NCBI GenBank assembly: GCA_965227045.1
Contig: OZ245718.1
Location: 62,001-126,000, forward strand
DNA: 64,000 bases
From: UBA10649 sp965227045
Lineage (GTDB): Bacteria; Actinomycetota; Actinomycetes; S36-B12
Reading direction: 5' to 3'
A model generated the notes under the pieces. It saw only the letters and a program-made list of their open reading frames with translations, did no database searches and was not told where the DNA came from. Made by a program: the position numbers and the translations under genes. This document shows, in pieces, positions 49,888-58,383 of this stretch; position 1 is the first letter of the stretch, and the number at the start of each line of letters is the position of its first letter.

Positions 49888-51651
49888 ATGACCATCTCGA
49901 CGGTCGGCGTGATCGGGCTCGGCACCATGGGAGCCGGCATCGCTGAGGTGGTCGCTCGCAATGGCTACCGCGTGATCGCTGCGGAGGCGACCGAGGACGC
50001 GGCGGCGCACGGCCGTGCGTCGATCGAGGGGTCGACCTCACGCGCCGTGACCCGCGGCAAGCTCACCGCCGAGGACCAGGCGGCCCTGCTTGAGCGGATC
50101 ACCTTCACCTCCGATCTAGGTGACCTCGCGGTGGCCGATCTGGTGATCGAGGCGGTGTCCGAGAACCTGGAGTTGAAGAAGGCGTTGCTCGGTCGCGTCG
50201 ACGCGGTGATCGGCCCGGACGCGATCCTCGCCACCAACACGTCCTCGCTGTCGGTGACCGACATCGCGGTGGCGACGTCGCGCCCGGCGAATGTCGTGGG
50301 CATCCACTTCTTCAACCCCGCACCGGTCCAGGCCTTCGTCGAAATCGTCCGCACGGTGGTGTCCTCCCAGGAAACCGTCGATCGTGCCGTCGTGTTCGCC
50401 CAGTCGTTGGGCAAGGAGCCGGTTGTCGTCGACGACAAGGCCGGCTTCATCGCGAATGCGCTGCTGTTCGGGTACCTCAATCACGCCGTAGCGATGTACG
50501 AGTCGCGCTACGCCACCCGTGAGGACATCGACGCCGCGATGCGGCTTGGTTGCGGCTACCCAATGGGTCCGCTCATGCTGCTGGACCTCATCGGACTGGA
50601 CACCGCGTACGAGATCCTCGACACGATGTACAAGCAGGGCCGCGACCGCCTGCACGCGCCGAGCCCGATCCTCAAGCAGATGGTCACCGCCGGCCTGCGC
50701 GGTCGCAAGTCCGGCCGTGGCTTCTACACGTACGAGTCGCCCGGGTCACCCAAGGTGGTCGACGCCGTGCCCGACGACGCATCCACAGGTGCGCCCGCTC
50801 GATCGATCACGTCGGTCGGCGTCGTCGGCTCGGGAACCATGGCCTCGGGCATCGTCGAGGTATTCGCCAAGGGCGGGCGCGACGTCATGTTCGTCGCGCG
50901 AACCGACGACAAGGTCGCCGGTGTCATCGCGGCGCTGACGAAGTCCCTGGCCAAGGCGGTGGAGCGAGAGAAGATCACCGGCGACGAGCGCGATGCCGCT
51001 ATCGCGCGCGTGACCGGCACGACGCAGCTGTCCGACCTGTCCGACGTCGACCTCGTCGTCGAGGCCGTGGTGGAGGACCTCGACGTCAAGCTCGACCTGT
51101 TCACCCGCCTCGATGCGATCTGCAAGCCGGGCGCCATCCTCGCGACGACGACATCGAGTCTGGCCGTCATCGACATGGCCGCGGTGACCTCGCGCCCGCA
51201 GGACGTGCTCGGTCTGCACTTCTTCAACCCCGCAGCGTTGATGAAGCTGGTCGAGGTCGTCAGCACCGTCGCCACGTCCGACGAGGTCGTTGCGACAGCT
51301 CTTCAGTTGTGCCGCGACATCGACAAGCACCCGGTCGAGTGCGGTGACCGCGCCGGATTCATCGTCAACGCCCTGCTGTTCCCGTACCTCAACGACGCGG
51401 TCCGGATGCTCCAGGCGAATTACGCATCAGCAGACGACATCGACTTGGCGATGAAGAAGGGCTGTGGCTATCCGATGGGTCCGTTCGAGTTGCTCGACGT
51501 CGTCGGCCTCGACGTATCGCTGGCGATCCAGCAGACCCTGTACCGCGAGTTCCGCGAGCCCGGCTTCGCGCCGGCGCCCCGCTTGGAGCACCTGGTTCGC
51601 GCCGGATACCTCGGTCGCAAGACGGGTCGGGGCTTCCGGGACTACTCCTGA
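49888..51651 (+). CDS. tandem-duplicated 3-hydroxyacyl-CoA dehydrogenase
   Basis: 587 aa made of two complete units (about 1-290 and 305-587). Each has a nucleotide loop (GLGTMG near 10-15; GSGTMASG near 315), the catalytic His in HFFNP (GIHFFNPAPV and GLHFFNPAAL) and the C-terminal GCGYPMGP helix domain. Probably interconverts acetoacetyl-CoA and (S)-3-hydroxybutyryl-CoA, feeding Ccr after dehydration. Fused pairs of this length are known in streptomycetes. ATG preceded by aaaggacgg. Confidence 0.88.
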   Translation: MTISTVGVIGLGTMGAGIAEVVARNGYRVIAAEATEDAAAHGRASIEGSTSRAVTRGKLTAEDQAALLERITFTSDLGDLAVADLVIEAVSENLELKKALLGRVDAVIGPDAILATNTSSLSVTDIAVATSRPANVVGIHFFNPAPVQAFVEIVRTVVSSQETVDRAVVFAQSLGKEPVVVDDKAGFIANALLFGYLNHAVAMYESRYATREDIDAAMRLGCGYPMGPLMLLDLIGLDTAYEILDTMYKQGRDRLHAPSPILKQMVTAGLRGRKSGRGFYTYESPGSPKVVDAVPDDASTGAPARSITSVGVVGSGTMASGIVEVFAKGGRDVMFVARTDDKVAGVIAALTKSLAKAVEREKITGDERDAAIARVTGTTQLSDLSDVDLVVEAVVEDLDVKLDLFTRLDAICKPGAILATTTSSLAVIDMAAVTSRPQDVLGLHFFNPAALMKLVEVVSTVATSDEVVATALQLCRDIDKHPVECGDRAGFIVNALLFPYLNDAVRMLQANYASADDIDLAMKKGCGYPMGPFELLDVVGLDVSLAIQQTLYREFREPGFAPAPRLEHLVRAGYLGRKTGRGFRDYS

Positions 51652-51935
51652 TGGGTCGAAAGAACCGGCGGAAGGTCGACGATGCGAAGGAACTCGGTCC
51701 GGCGTACGCGAGTCGGACCACCGAGTCCCACCCCGACGGTGACTGGATCGTGCAGCGCACGACGGGCTCGGCGGCCACGAAGCCGTACCGCTGCCCCGGC
51801 TGTGACCAGGTGATTCCGCAGGCCACTCCGCACGTCGTCGCCTGGCGCGCAGATGACGAGCGTGACCTGGAGAACCGCCGCCACTGGCACACGCCGTGCT
51901 GGGCCGCGCGCGACCGTCGTGGACCAAGGCGGTAA
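51651..51935 (+). CDS. small zinc-ribbon-like actinobacterial protein
   Basis: 94 aa. Basic start (MGRKNRRK), then CPGCDQVIPQATPHVVAW and HWHTPCW near the end, giving CXXC...H...C, a likely zinc site. A similar small protein, often mislabelled ATP/GTP-binding, is widespread in actinobacteria; its function is unknown. The ATG overlaps the stop of the dehydrogenase gene by one base and the next gene follows after five bases, so it is part of an operon. Confidence 0.75.
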   Translation: MGRKNRRKVDDAKELGPAYASRTTESHPDGDWIVQRTTGSAATKPYRCPGCDQVIPQATPHVVAWRADDERDLENRRHWHTPCWAARDRRGPRR

Positions 51936-51940
51936 CGGCG

Positions 51941-52678
51941 ATGGCCGAGATCGTCGCCAACTCAGTGCTGCCGGCGCGGCGTGAAGCGCTGACGCTGCAG
52001 ACGTCCGACGGCCTGTCGCTGGTCGGGGAACTCGCCCTCCCCGAGGAGGGTGCACCGTCCGCGACGATCGTGTGCGTCCACCCGCTGCCCACTCACGGCG
52101 GAATGATGGACAGCCACGTGCTGCGCAAGATGGCGTGGCGGCTGCCCGCGCTCGCCAACATCGCAATCCTCCGGTTCAACACCCGCGGCACGTCGAGTGT
52201 CGGCGGCACGAGCGAGGGCGAGTTCGACGAGGGCAGGAGCGAGGGTCTGGACCTGCGTGCGGCCATCGACGAGGTCGTGGCGCGCGGGCTCCCCGATCCG
52301 TGGCTGGTGGGCTGGTCGTTCGGCACCGACGTGATCCTCAAGCACGGCGACGTCGATCCGGTCATCGGCGCGGTCCTCCTGTCGCCGCCGCTGCGCTTCT
52401 CCACGCTCGACGACCTGACCGCATGGAATACGGCGGGGCGACGCGTGGTCGCACTCGTGCCTGAGTTCGACGACTACCTAAGGCCCGAGGCCGCGGCCGA
52501 GCGCTTCTCCGTCATCGATCGTGCGGAGGTGCGCGGCGTCGATGGTGCCAAGCACCTGTGGGTCGGTGAGCGCTTCGTCAAGGTCGTCCTGAACGAGATC
52601 GTCAGCGTGGTCGCGCCCGACCGAACTCCGCTGCCCACCGAATGGGATGGGCCGATGGAACGGTGGAGCGACCTGTGA
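51941..52678 (+). CDS. alpha/beta hydrolase
   Basis: 245 aa. HPLPTHGGMMDSHVLRKMAWRL (oxyanion region, about 45-66), the strand-turn RFNTRGTSSVGG, and nucleophile Ser in VGWSFGTDV (about residue 128) match the serine-hydrolase fold of the dienelactone-hydrolase/YfbB-like group; the C-terminal KHLWVGE supplies the His. Substrate unknown. Overlaps the next hydrolase gene by four bases. Confidence 0.82.
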   Translation: MAEIVANSVLPARREALTLQTSDGLSLVGELALPEEGAPSATIVCVHPLPTHGGMMDSHVLRKMAWRLPALANIAILRFNTRGTSSVGGTSEGEFDEGRSEGLDLRAAIDEVVARGLPDPWLVGWSFGTDVILKHGDVDPVIGAVLLSPPLRFSTLDDLTAWNTAGRRVVALVPEFDDYLRPEAAAERFSVIDRAEVRGVDGAKHLWVGERFVKVVLNEIVSVVAPDRTPLPTEWDGPMERWSDL

Positions 52679-53424
52679 CCGGTCCGCCGATCGTTCTGCT
52701 GCACGCCTTCCCTCTTGATCACCGACTATGGGAGTACCAGGCGACGCACCTTGCCGCACTCGGATTCGATGTCATCGTCCCCGATCTGCCGGGCTTCGGC
52801 GGCACGGCACTTCCCGACGCGGCGCCGTCGCTGCAGGTGATTGCGGACATCGTTCTCGCGCAACTCGACGAGCATGGGATCGATCGCTGCGTCCTCGGCG
52901 GAGTGTCGCTCGGTGGGTACGTGGCGATGGCGATTTTGCGACAGCGGCCCGACCTCGCCACGGGTGTCGTGCTGTGCGGAACGAAGGCGACGGCAGACGG
53001 CGATCAGGCTCGAGCCAATCGCGAGCGACTTGCTCAGCTCGTTCTGGACACCCCGCACGACTGTGCACGCATTCTCGAGCAGGCCGTGCTGCCTGGGCTG
53101 CTCGGTGACACCTCGCGTGCTGATCGTCCCGACGTCGTCGCGACGGTCAGGGAGTGGCTCGCAGACGCGCCCGCCGACACTGTTGCGTGGTACCAGCGCG
53201 CGATGGCGCTACGGCCCGACTCGATGGACGTGCTGGCCGGTCTCGACGTCCCTGCGCTTGTCATCTGGGGTCCAGAGGATGCGCTGAGCCCTCGTGCGGA
53301 GCAGGACCTCATGATCGATGCCCTGATCGACGGACGACTCGTGCTCATCGAGTCGGCGGGACATCTGGCCCTGATCGAGCGCCCCGACGCGGTGAGCGAG
53401 GCAATCGCGGACTTCGCAGGCTAG
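52675..53424 (+). CDS. alpha/beta hydrolase
   Basis: 249 aa. HAFPLDHRLWEYQ (oxyanion turn), nucleophile Ser in GGVSLGGYVA (about residue 83), Asp in WGPEDALSPRAE and His in ESAGHLALIERPD complete a catalytic triad. Related to the 3-oxoadipate enol-lactonase/esterase group, but the substrate is not determinable. GTG start in GTGA with the previous hydrolase; its stop interlocks with the convergent acyltransferase in CTAG (53421-53424). Confidence 0.85.
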   Translation: MTGPPIVLLHAFPLDHRLWEYQATHLAALGFDVIVPDLPGFGGTALPDAAPSLQVIADIVLAQLDEHGIDRCVLGGVSLGGYVAMAILRQRPDLATGVVLCGTKATADGDQARANRERLAQLVLDTPHDCARILEQAVLPGLLGDTSRADRPDVVATVREWLADAPADTVAWYQRAMALRPDSMDVLAGLDVPALVIWGPEDALSPRAEQDLMIDALIDGRLVLIESAGHLALIERPDAVSEAIADFAG

Positions 53425-55319
53425 AGGCCCGCGGCCTTCTTGATGAGTTTCGCGTAAGCCTTGGCGCCCTTTGGCGTCAGGTGGACGCCGTCGCTGACGA
53501 AGTACTCCGGATGTCCCTCGGCTGCTGCGTGCCAGTCCGCGATTACCGCGTTGGGATAGTCGGGGACGACCGTGTCGATCACGTCGTTGTTCTGCTCCTC
53601 CCACGTTCGAGGGACCGAGCCATTGACGATCACGACGCGCTTGGTCTTGGTGAGCAGATCAAGCTGCTCGCGCAGCATGTCCTCCGGCAGGACGCCATTG
53701 GTGCCTAGATGCAGCACAACGATGTCGGCCAGTTTGTCGCGCGCCTTGAGCTTCTTGATCCGGCCCGTGAACGCTCCGGGGAAGCGCGACACCGCAGCGT
53801 CGACGCGTGCGCCGGGGATGACGTCGTAGATGGTGCTGCGAGCGCCCAGCATGACCGAGTCGCCGATCGCGCTCAGCGTTCCGTTCTTGGGCTGCTCGGC
53901 GACTGCGGAACTGCCGGGTGACGCCGAGGCGCCCGGTGATGCGACGCTGCTCGGCTGGTCGTCGATCGAGACCTCGGTCGGCCCGCCATCGGCGATGCCC
54001 ATCGCCTCGGCGACGTCGGGCGCGAGACCCGCGGCGGCCGTCGGGGCCGGCGCGGTCGCGAGGACCGTGCCGACCAGGACCACGCCTGCCGTGGCAGTCG
54101 CGATCACTGCGAGACTCCGGCGCGAGCGACGGCGTCGTTCGTCACCCGTCGAGGTGCGCCAGGCCGTGATCCAGCGGTCGATCGCCCCGCGGCGAATGGG
54201 CATCTCGACGAAGCGGAAGCTCAGTTCCGCGATACCGAACGTCAGGGCCAGCCGGAAGATCAGTAGCGGGATGCCGTCGAGCGGCGTGTCCAGAGTCGGT
54301 CGGGTGATCATGAAGATCGGCCAGTGCCACAGGTAAAGCCCGTACGAGCGCTGGCCTATGTACTTCCACGGCTGCGTTCCCATCCAGCGGCCAAGTGGCG
54401 ATCCGGGGTGGCTGGCCATGGCAATCAGAAGGGCGACGACCAGGGCCAGGACGAGGAATCCGCCGCGGTACATCCACGGCGAGAACTCGCCGACGAACAG
54501 GAAGAACCACAGCACGCCGAGCAGTGCGGCGATGCCGGTGCCCGCGAGGATGATCGGCCCGCCGCGGGGGAGTTTGGTGGGCAGGCGTCCGGGCCGCCAG
54601 AAGGTCGCGAGCGCGGCCCCGATCAGCAGGCCCATCGCGTGGGAGTCAGTGCCGAAGTACGCGCGGCTTGGATCGGCATACTCCGGGTAGCCGTTCGCCG
54701 AGGACAGCCAAACCAGCCAGATGGTCGACGCCAGCGCCATGACGAGCGCGGTCGCGCGCACGCCCCGACGGCCCGCCTTGCGCATGGCCACGAACGCGAT
54801 GACCGGCCAGATGAAGTAGAACTGCTCCTCGACCGCGAGCGACCACAGGTGCTTGAGCAGTGGCGGTCGACCGATGAACTCGAAGTACGACTGGTCGTTG
54901 AAGATGTACCACCAGTTATTGACGTAGAAGATCGACGCAACCGTGTCGGCTCGCACCTGCGCCGCAGCGTCGCGATAGAAGAAGGCTGCGGCAATCGCGA
55001 CCACGGCGAGCAGCAGGATGAGCGCGGGCAGCAGGCGTCGCGCGCGGCCGAGATAGAAGCGCTTGAAGCTGATGCCGCCCGAGCGGTCGAACTCCTCCAG
55101 GAGCAGCGACGTGATGAGGAAACCGCTCAGGACGAAAAAGACATCGACGCCGAGGAATCCGCCTCGGATCCAGGTGAGGTCGGCGTGGTACAGCAGTACG
55201 CCGAGGACGGCAAGAGCACGCACGCCGTCGAGGCCGGGCAGGTAGCCCATCTCACCGTTACGACGTCCACGATCAAGGAGCCACGGCACGCTCTCCGATG
55301 CTGCGGGCGTGGCGGTCAC
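53421..55319 (-). CDS. OatA-like O-acyltransferase with SGNH domain
   Basis: 632 aa. An acyltransferase-3 membrane domain (about 25-390, ten or so segments; YLPGLDGVRALAVLGVLLYH, GVDVFFVLSGFLIT, LWSLAVEEQFYFIWP) moves acetyl groups across the membrane. After a flexible Ala/Ser/Pro linker comes an extracytoplasmic SGNH hydrolase domain: AIGDSVMLG near residue 500 and DGVHLTP near 611. Probably O-acetylates a wall polymer such as peptidoglycan. GTG at 55319 with TACCAT six bases upstream. Confidence 0.9.
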   Translation of the reverse strand: MTATPAASESVPWLLDRGRRNGEMGYLPGLDGVRALAVLGVLLYHADLTWIRGGFLGVDVFFVLSGFLITSLLLEEFDRSGGISFKRFYLGRARRLLPALILLLAVVAIAAAFFYRDAAAQVRADTVASIFYVNNWWYIFNDQSYFEFIGRPPLLKHLWSLAVEEQFYFIWPVIAFVAMRKAGRRGVRATALVMALASTIWLVWLSSANGYPEYADPSRAYFGTDSHAMGLLIGAALATFWRPGRLPTKLPRGGPIILAGTGIAALLGVLWFFLFVGEFSPWMYRGGFLVLALVVALLIAMASHPGSPLGRWMGTQPWKYIGQRSYGLYLWHWPIFMITRPTLDTPLDGIPLLIFRLALTFGIAELSFRFVEMPIRRGAIDRWITAWRTSTGDERRRRSRRSLAVIATATAGVVLVGTVLATAPAPTAAAGLAPDVAEAMGIADGGPTEVSIDDQPSSVASPGASASPGSSAVAEQPKNGTLSAIGDSVMLGARSTIYDVIPGARVDAAVSRFPGAFTGRIKKLKARDKLADIVVLHLGTNGVLPEDMLREQLDLLTKTKRVVIVNGSVPRTWEEQNNDVIDTVVPDYPNAVIADWHAAAEGHPEYFVSDGVHLTPKGAKAYAKLIKKAAGL

Positions 55320-55325
55320 GTCGAC

Positions 55326-55331
55326 ATGGTA
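55326..55331 (-). promoter_or_regulatory. -10 box (TACCAT), leaderless acyltransferase gene
   Basis: TACCAT on the minus strand, six bases (gtcgac) before the GTG at 55319. Confidence 0.5.
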
Positions 55332-55349
55332 CGTGAGGTCGTGCCGTCC

Positions 55350-56693
55350 TCAGACGCTGCGAAATCGGTTGATGTCGTCGAGGTGCTGCGCACGGAATTC
55401 GGGGTTGGTGACGCCGAGTCCGGGTTCGGGTGCGAGGGCGAGGACGGCGACCTTGCCCTGGTGGGCGTTGCGGTGGACCTGGTATGCGGCTTCGCCGGTG
55501 TCGTCTAGCGCGAAGGTCTGCGAGACGGTGGGGTGGATCATGCCCTTGGCGATGAGCCGGTTGGCCTCGTAGGCCTCGCGGTAGTTCGCGAAGTGGGAGC
55601 CGATGATCCGCTTGAGGGACATCCACAGGTAGCGGTTGTCGTACTCGTGCATGTAGCCGCTGGTCGAGGCGCAGGTGACGATGGTGCCGCCCTTGCGGGT
55701 GACGTAGACGCTCGCGCCGAACGTCTCCCGGCCGGGATGCTCGAAGACGATGTCGGGATCGTCGCCGCCGGTGAGCTGGCGGATCTTCTTGCCCAGGCGC
55801 TGCCACTCGCGGGGGTCCTGGGTGTGCTCGTCGGACCAGAACTGGTAGCCCTCCGCGGAGCGGTCGATGATGTTGACCGCTCCCATCGCCCGGCACAGCT
55901 CCGCCTTCTCCGGCGACGACACCACGCACACCGGGATCGCGCCGCCGTTCAGGGCGTACTGCGTGGCGTACGAGCCCAGGCCTCCCGAGGCCCCCCAGAT
56001 CAGGACGACATCGCCCTGCTTCATCCCCGCACCGTTGCGGGAGACCAGCTGCCGGTAGGCGGTGGAGTTCACCAGGCCCGGTGCGGCGGCCTCCTCCCAC
56101 GTCAGGTGCTCGGGCTTGGCCATCAGCTGGTTCGCCTTGACCACGCACAGCTCGGCCAGGCCGCCGAAGTTCGTCTCGAACCCCCAGATCCGCTGCTCGG
56201 GATCCAGCATCGTGTCGTTGTGACCGAACGGGGACTCCAGGTCCACGCTCAGGCAGTGCGCGACGACGCGGTCTCCGGGCTTCCACACGCTCACCCCGGG
56301 CCCGGTGCGCAGCACCACGCCCGAGGCATCCGAGCCCAGCACGTGATACGGCAGATCATGGCGGCGCGCATCCGGAGTCGACTTCGCGTACCGGTCCAAG
56401 AACCCGAACGTGGACACCGGCTCGAAGATCGACGACCAGACCGTGTTGTAGTTGATGGACGAGGCCATCACCGCCATCAGCACCTCACCGGCAGCAAGGT
56501 CCGGAACCGGCACGTCCTCCACATGCAACGAGCGACGCGGATCCTTCTCCCGCGACGGCAGACCCTCGAACATGCCCTGCTCGTCACGATGAATCGTCAC
56601 CGCGCGGTACGTACTCGGCACCTCGATATTGCCGAACACGTCCTCACCGGACAGGTCCTCGATCGCCGCAGCAATCCCGCCCAGATCACTCAT
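55350..56693 (-). CDS. ccr: crotonyl-CoA carboxylase/reductase
   Basis: 447 aa medium-chain reductase making ethylmalonyl-CoA from crotonyl-CoA, CO2 and NADPH, the hallmark enzyme of the ethylmalonyl-CoA pathway. ASSINYNTVWSSIFEPVSTF near 73-92 holds the Asn of the CO2 pocket; GFETNFGGLAE carries the Phe-Glu pair and SHFANYREA the His. Cofactor loop WGASGGLGSYATQ. Eight-base overlap with the epimerase gene upstream, so the two are co-translated. Could alternatively supply extender units for polyketides. Confidence 0.95.
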   Translation of the reverse strand: MSDLGGIAAAIEDLSGEDVFGNIEVPSTYRAVTIHRDEQGMFEGLPSREKDPRRSLHVEDVPVPDLAAGEVLMAVMASSINYNTVWSSIFEPVSTFGFLDRYAKSTPDARRHDLPYHVLGSDASGVVLRTGPGVSVWKPGDRVVAHCLSVDLESPFGHNDTMLDPEQRIWGFETNFGGLAELCVVKANQLMAKPEHLTWEEAAAPGLVNSTAYRQLVSRNGAGMKQGDVVLIWGASGGLGSYATQYALNGGAIPVCVVSSPEKAELCRAMGAVNIIDRSAEGYQFWSDEHTQDPREWQRLGKKIRQLTGGDDPDIVFEHPGRETFGASVYVTRKGGTIVTCASTSGYMHEYDNRYLWMSLKRIIGSHFANYREAYEANRLIAKGMIHPTVSQTFALDDTGEAAYQVHRNAHQGKVAVLALAPEPGLGVTNPEFRAQHLDDINRFRSV

Positions 56694-57114
56694 GCGGGAC
56701 CGCCTGGACCAGTTCGATCAGGACGCCGCCGCAGTCCTTCGGGTGACAGAAGTTGACCAGAGATCCGGCAGTGCCGACCTGCGCAGTGTCGTAGAGCATG
56801 CGCACCCCGGCTGAACGCAGGGCAGCGGCCGTCGCCTCGACATCGTCGACGCCGTAGGCGATCTGCTGGATTCCCGGACCGGAGCGGTCCAGGAACTTGC
56901 CGATCGTCGACTCGGGTGTCAGCGGCGCGAGCAGTTGGATGCACGAGCCGGAATCACCGACGCCGAGCATCGCCTCGCGGACGCCCTGACGCTCGTTGAC
57001 CTCCTCGTGGAGTACCGACAGGCCGAAGGCTCGCGAGTAGAAGGCGATCGCCTCGTCCAGGTCGGGGACGGCAATGCCCACATGGTCGATACGCGTGAGA
57101 AGAGGAGAGTCCAT
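56686..57114 (-). CDS. epi: methylmalonyl/ethylmalonyl-CoA epimerase
   Basis: 142 aa, VOC fold with two beta-alpha-beta-beta-beta repeats. Inverts the C2 stereocentre so that the Ccr product becomes a substrate for the mutase. HVGIAVPDLDEAIAFY (about 11-26) and HPKDCGGVLIELV (metal-ligand Glu) are typical. The ligand usually written LHHIA is IQQIA here (Gln in place of His), as I recall for streptomycete enzymes. Divergent from the thiolase gene, 56 bp apart. Confidence 0.9.
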   Translation of the reverse strand: MDSPLLTRIDHVGIAVPDLDEAIAFYSRAFGLSVLHEEVNERQGVREAMLGVGDSGSCIQLLAPLTPESTIGKFLDRSGPGIQQIAYGVDDVEATAAALRSAGVRMLYDTAQVGTAGSLVNFCHPKDCGGVLIELVQAVPHE

Positions 57115-57170
57115 GGCGTTATGTTGTCACCATCGAACGTAGGGGCGGATAGCAGAGGTAGGGGACCGGC

Positions 57171-58367
57171 ATGTCGTTCTCGCAGGGCTCGGTAATCGTT
57201 GCTGGCGCGCGCACCCCGATGGGTCGCCTGCAGGGCCAGTTGAAGTCATTTCGCGCGACCGATCTGGGGGCCGTTGCGATCCGGGCGGCCATGGAGCGTG
57301 CTGGCATCTCTCCCGAGCAGGTCGAGTACGTGATCATGGGCCAGGTCATCCAGGCGGGCACCGGTCAGATCACCGCCCGGCAGGCCGCCGTAGGCGCCGG
57401 CATCCCGATGGACGTCCCCGCGCTGACCATCAACAAGGTCTGCCTGTCCGGCCTCGACGCGATTGCGCTCGCCGACCAGCTCATCCGTGCGGGCGAGTTC
57501 GACGTCGTGGTTGCCGGCGGCATGGAGTCGATGACCAACGCGCCGCACCTGCTCATGGGCTCGCGCGACGGCGTGAAGTACGGCGACTGGACGATGACCG
57601 ACGCGACCGCCACTGACGCGCTCACCTGCGCTTTCGAGGGCATCGCGATGGGCGAGAGCACCGAGCGCGACAACGGCCGCTATCCGCTCACCCGCGAGGA
57701 CCAGGACGCATTCGCCGCGAGGTCGCACCAGCGCGCGGCCGCGGCCGTCGCGTCCGGAGTCTTCGCCGACGAGATCACCCCGGTCACCGTCCCGCAGCGG
57801 AAGGGCGACCCGCTGGTCGTGGACTTGGATGAGGGCATCCGCCCGGAGACCACCGTCGAGACTCTCGCAGGACTTCGTCCCGCGTTCGCGAAGGACGGGG
57901 CCATCACCGCAGGCAACTCCTCGCCGATTTCCGATGGTGCCGCGGCCGTGGTCGTCATGAGCCGCAGGAAGGCCGAGGAGCTCGGCCTCACGTGGCTGGC
58001 TGAGATCGGCGCGCACGGAGTTGTGGCCGGACCGGACACCTCGCTGCACGAGCAGCCAGCGAACGCGATCCTCAAGGCCTGCAAGCGCGAGGGCATCGCC
58101 GTCGCGGACGTCGACCTCATCGAGATCAACGAGGCGTTCGCGTCGGTTGGCCTGGTGTCAATGCGAGCGCTCGGCGTCTCCGAGGACATCGTCAACGTGA
58201 ATGGTGGAGCAATCGCGCTCGGCCATCCGGTGGGCATGTCCGGAGCGCGGATCGTCCTCAGCGCTGTTCTCGAACTCCAGCGACGCGGCGGCGGAATCGG
58301 TGCAGCCGCGCTGTGCGGCGGCGGCGGGCAGGGCGACGCGCTCTTGTTCCGCGTCCCGTCGGCGTAG
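57171..58367 (+). CDS. phaA: acetyl-CoA C-acetyltransferase (thiolase)
   Basis: 398 aa. Condenses two acetyl-CoA to acetoacetyl-CoA. Acyl-enzyme Cys91 in NKVCLSGL, the NSSPISDGAA loop, His in GHPVGMSGAR and the second Cys in LCGGGGQGDA are all present. First step of the ethylmalonyl-CoA pathway; neighbours ccr, epi and meaB support this role over fatty-acid degradation. atoB is an equally valid symbol. ATG follows a weak gtagggga. Confidence 0.93.
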   Translation: MSFSQGSVIVAGARTPMGRLQGQLKSFRATDLGAVAIRAAMERAGISPEQVEYVIMGQVIQAGTGQITARQAAVGAGIPMDVPALTINKVCLSGLDAIALADQLIRAGEFDVVVAGGMESMTNAPHLLMGSRDGVKYGDWTMTDATATDALTCAFEGIAMGESTERDNGRYPLTREDQDAFAARSHQRAAAAVASGVFADEITPVTVPQRKGDPLVVDLDEGIRPETTVETLAGLRPAFAKDGAITAGNSSPISDGAAAVVVMSRRKAEELGLTWLAEIGAHGVVAGPDTSLHEQPANAILKACKREGIAVADVDLIEINEAFASVGLVSMRALGVSEDIVNVNGGAIALGHPVGMSGARIVLSAVLELQRRGGGIGAAALCGGGGQGDALLFRVPSA

Positions 58368-58383
58368 GCACCGTCCCTGTCAC

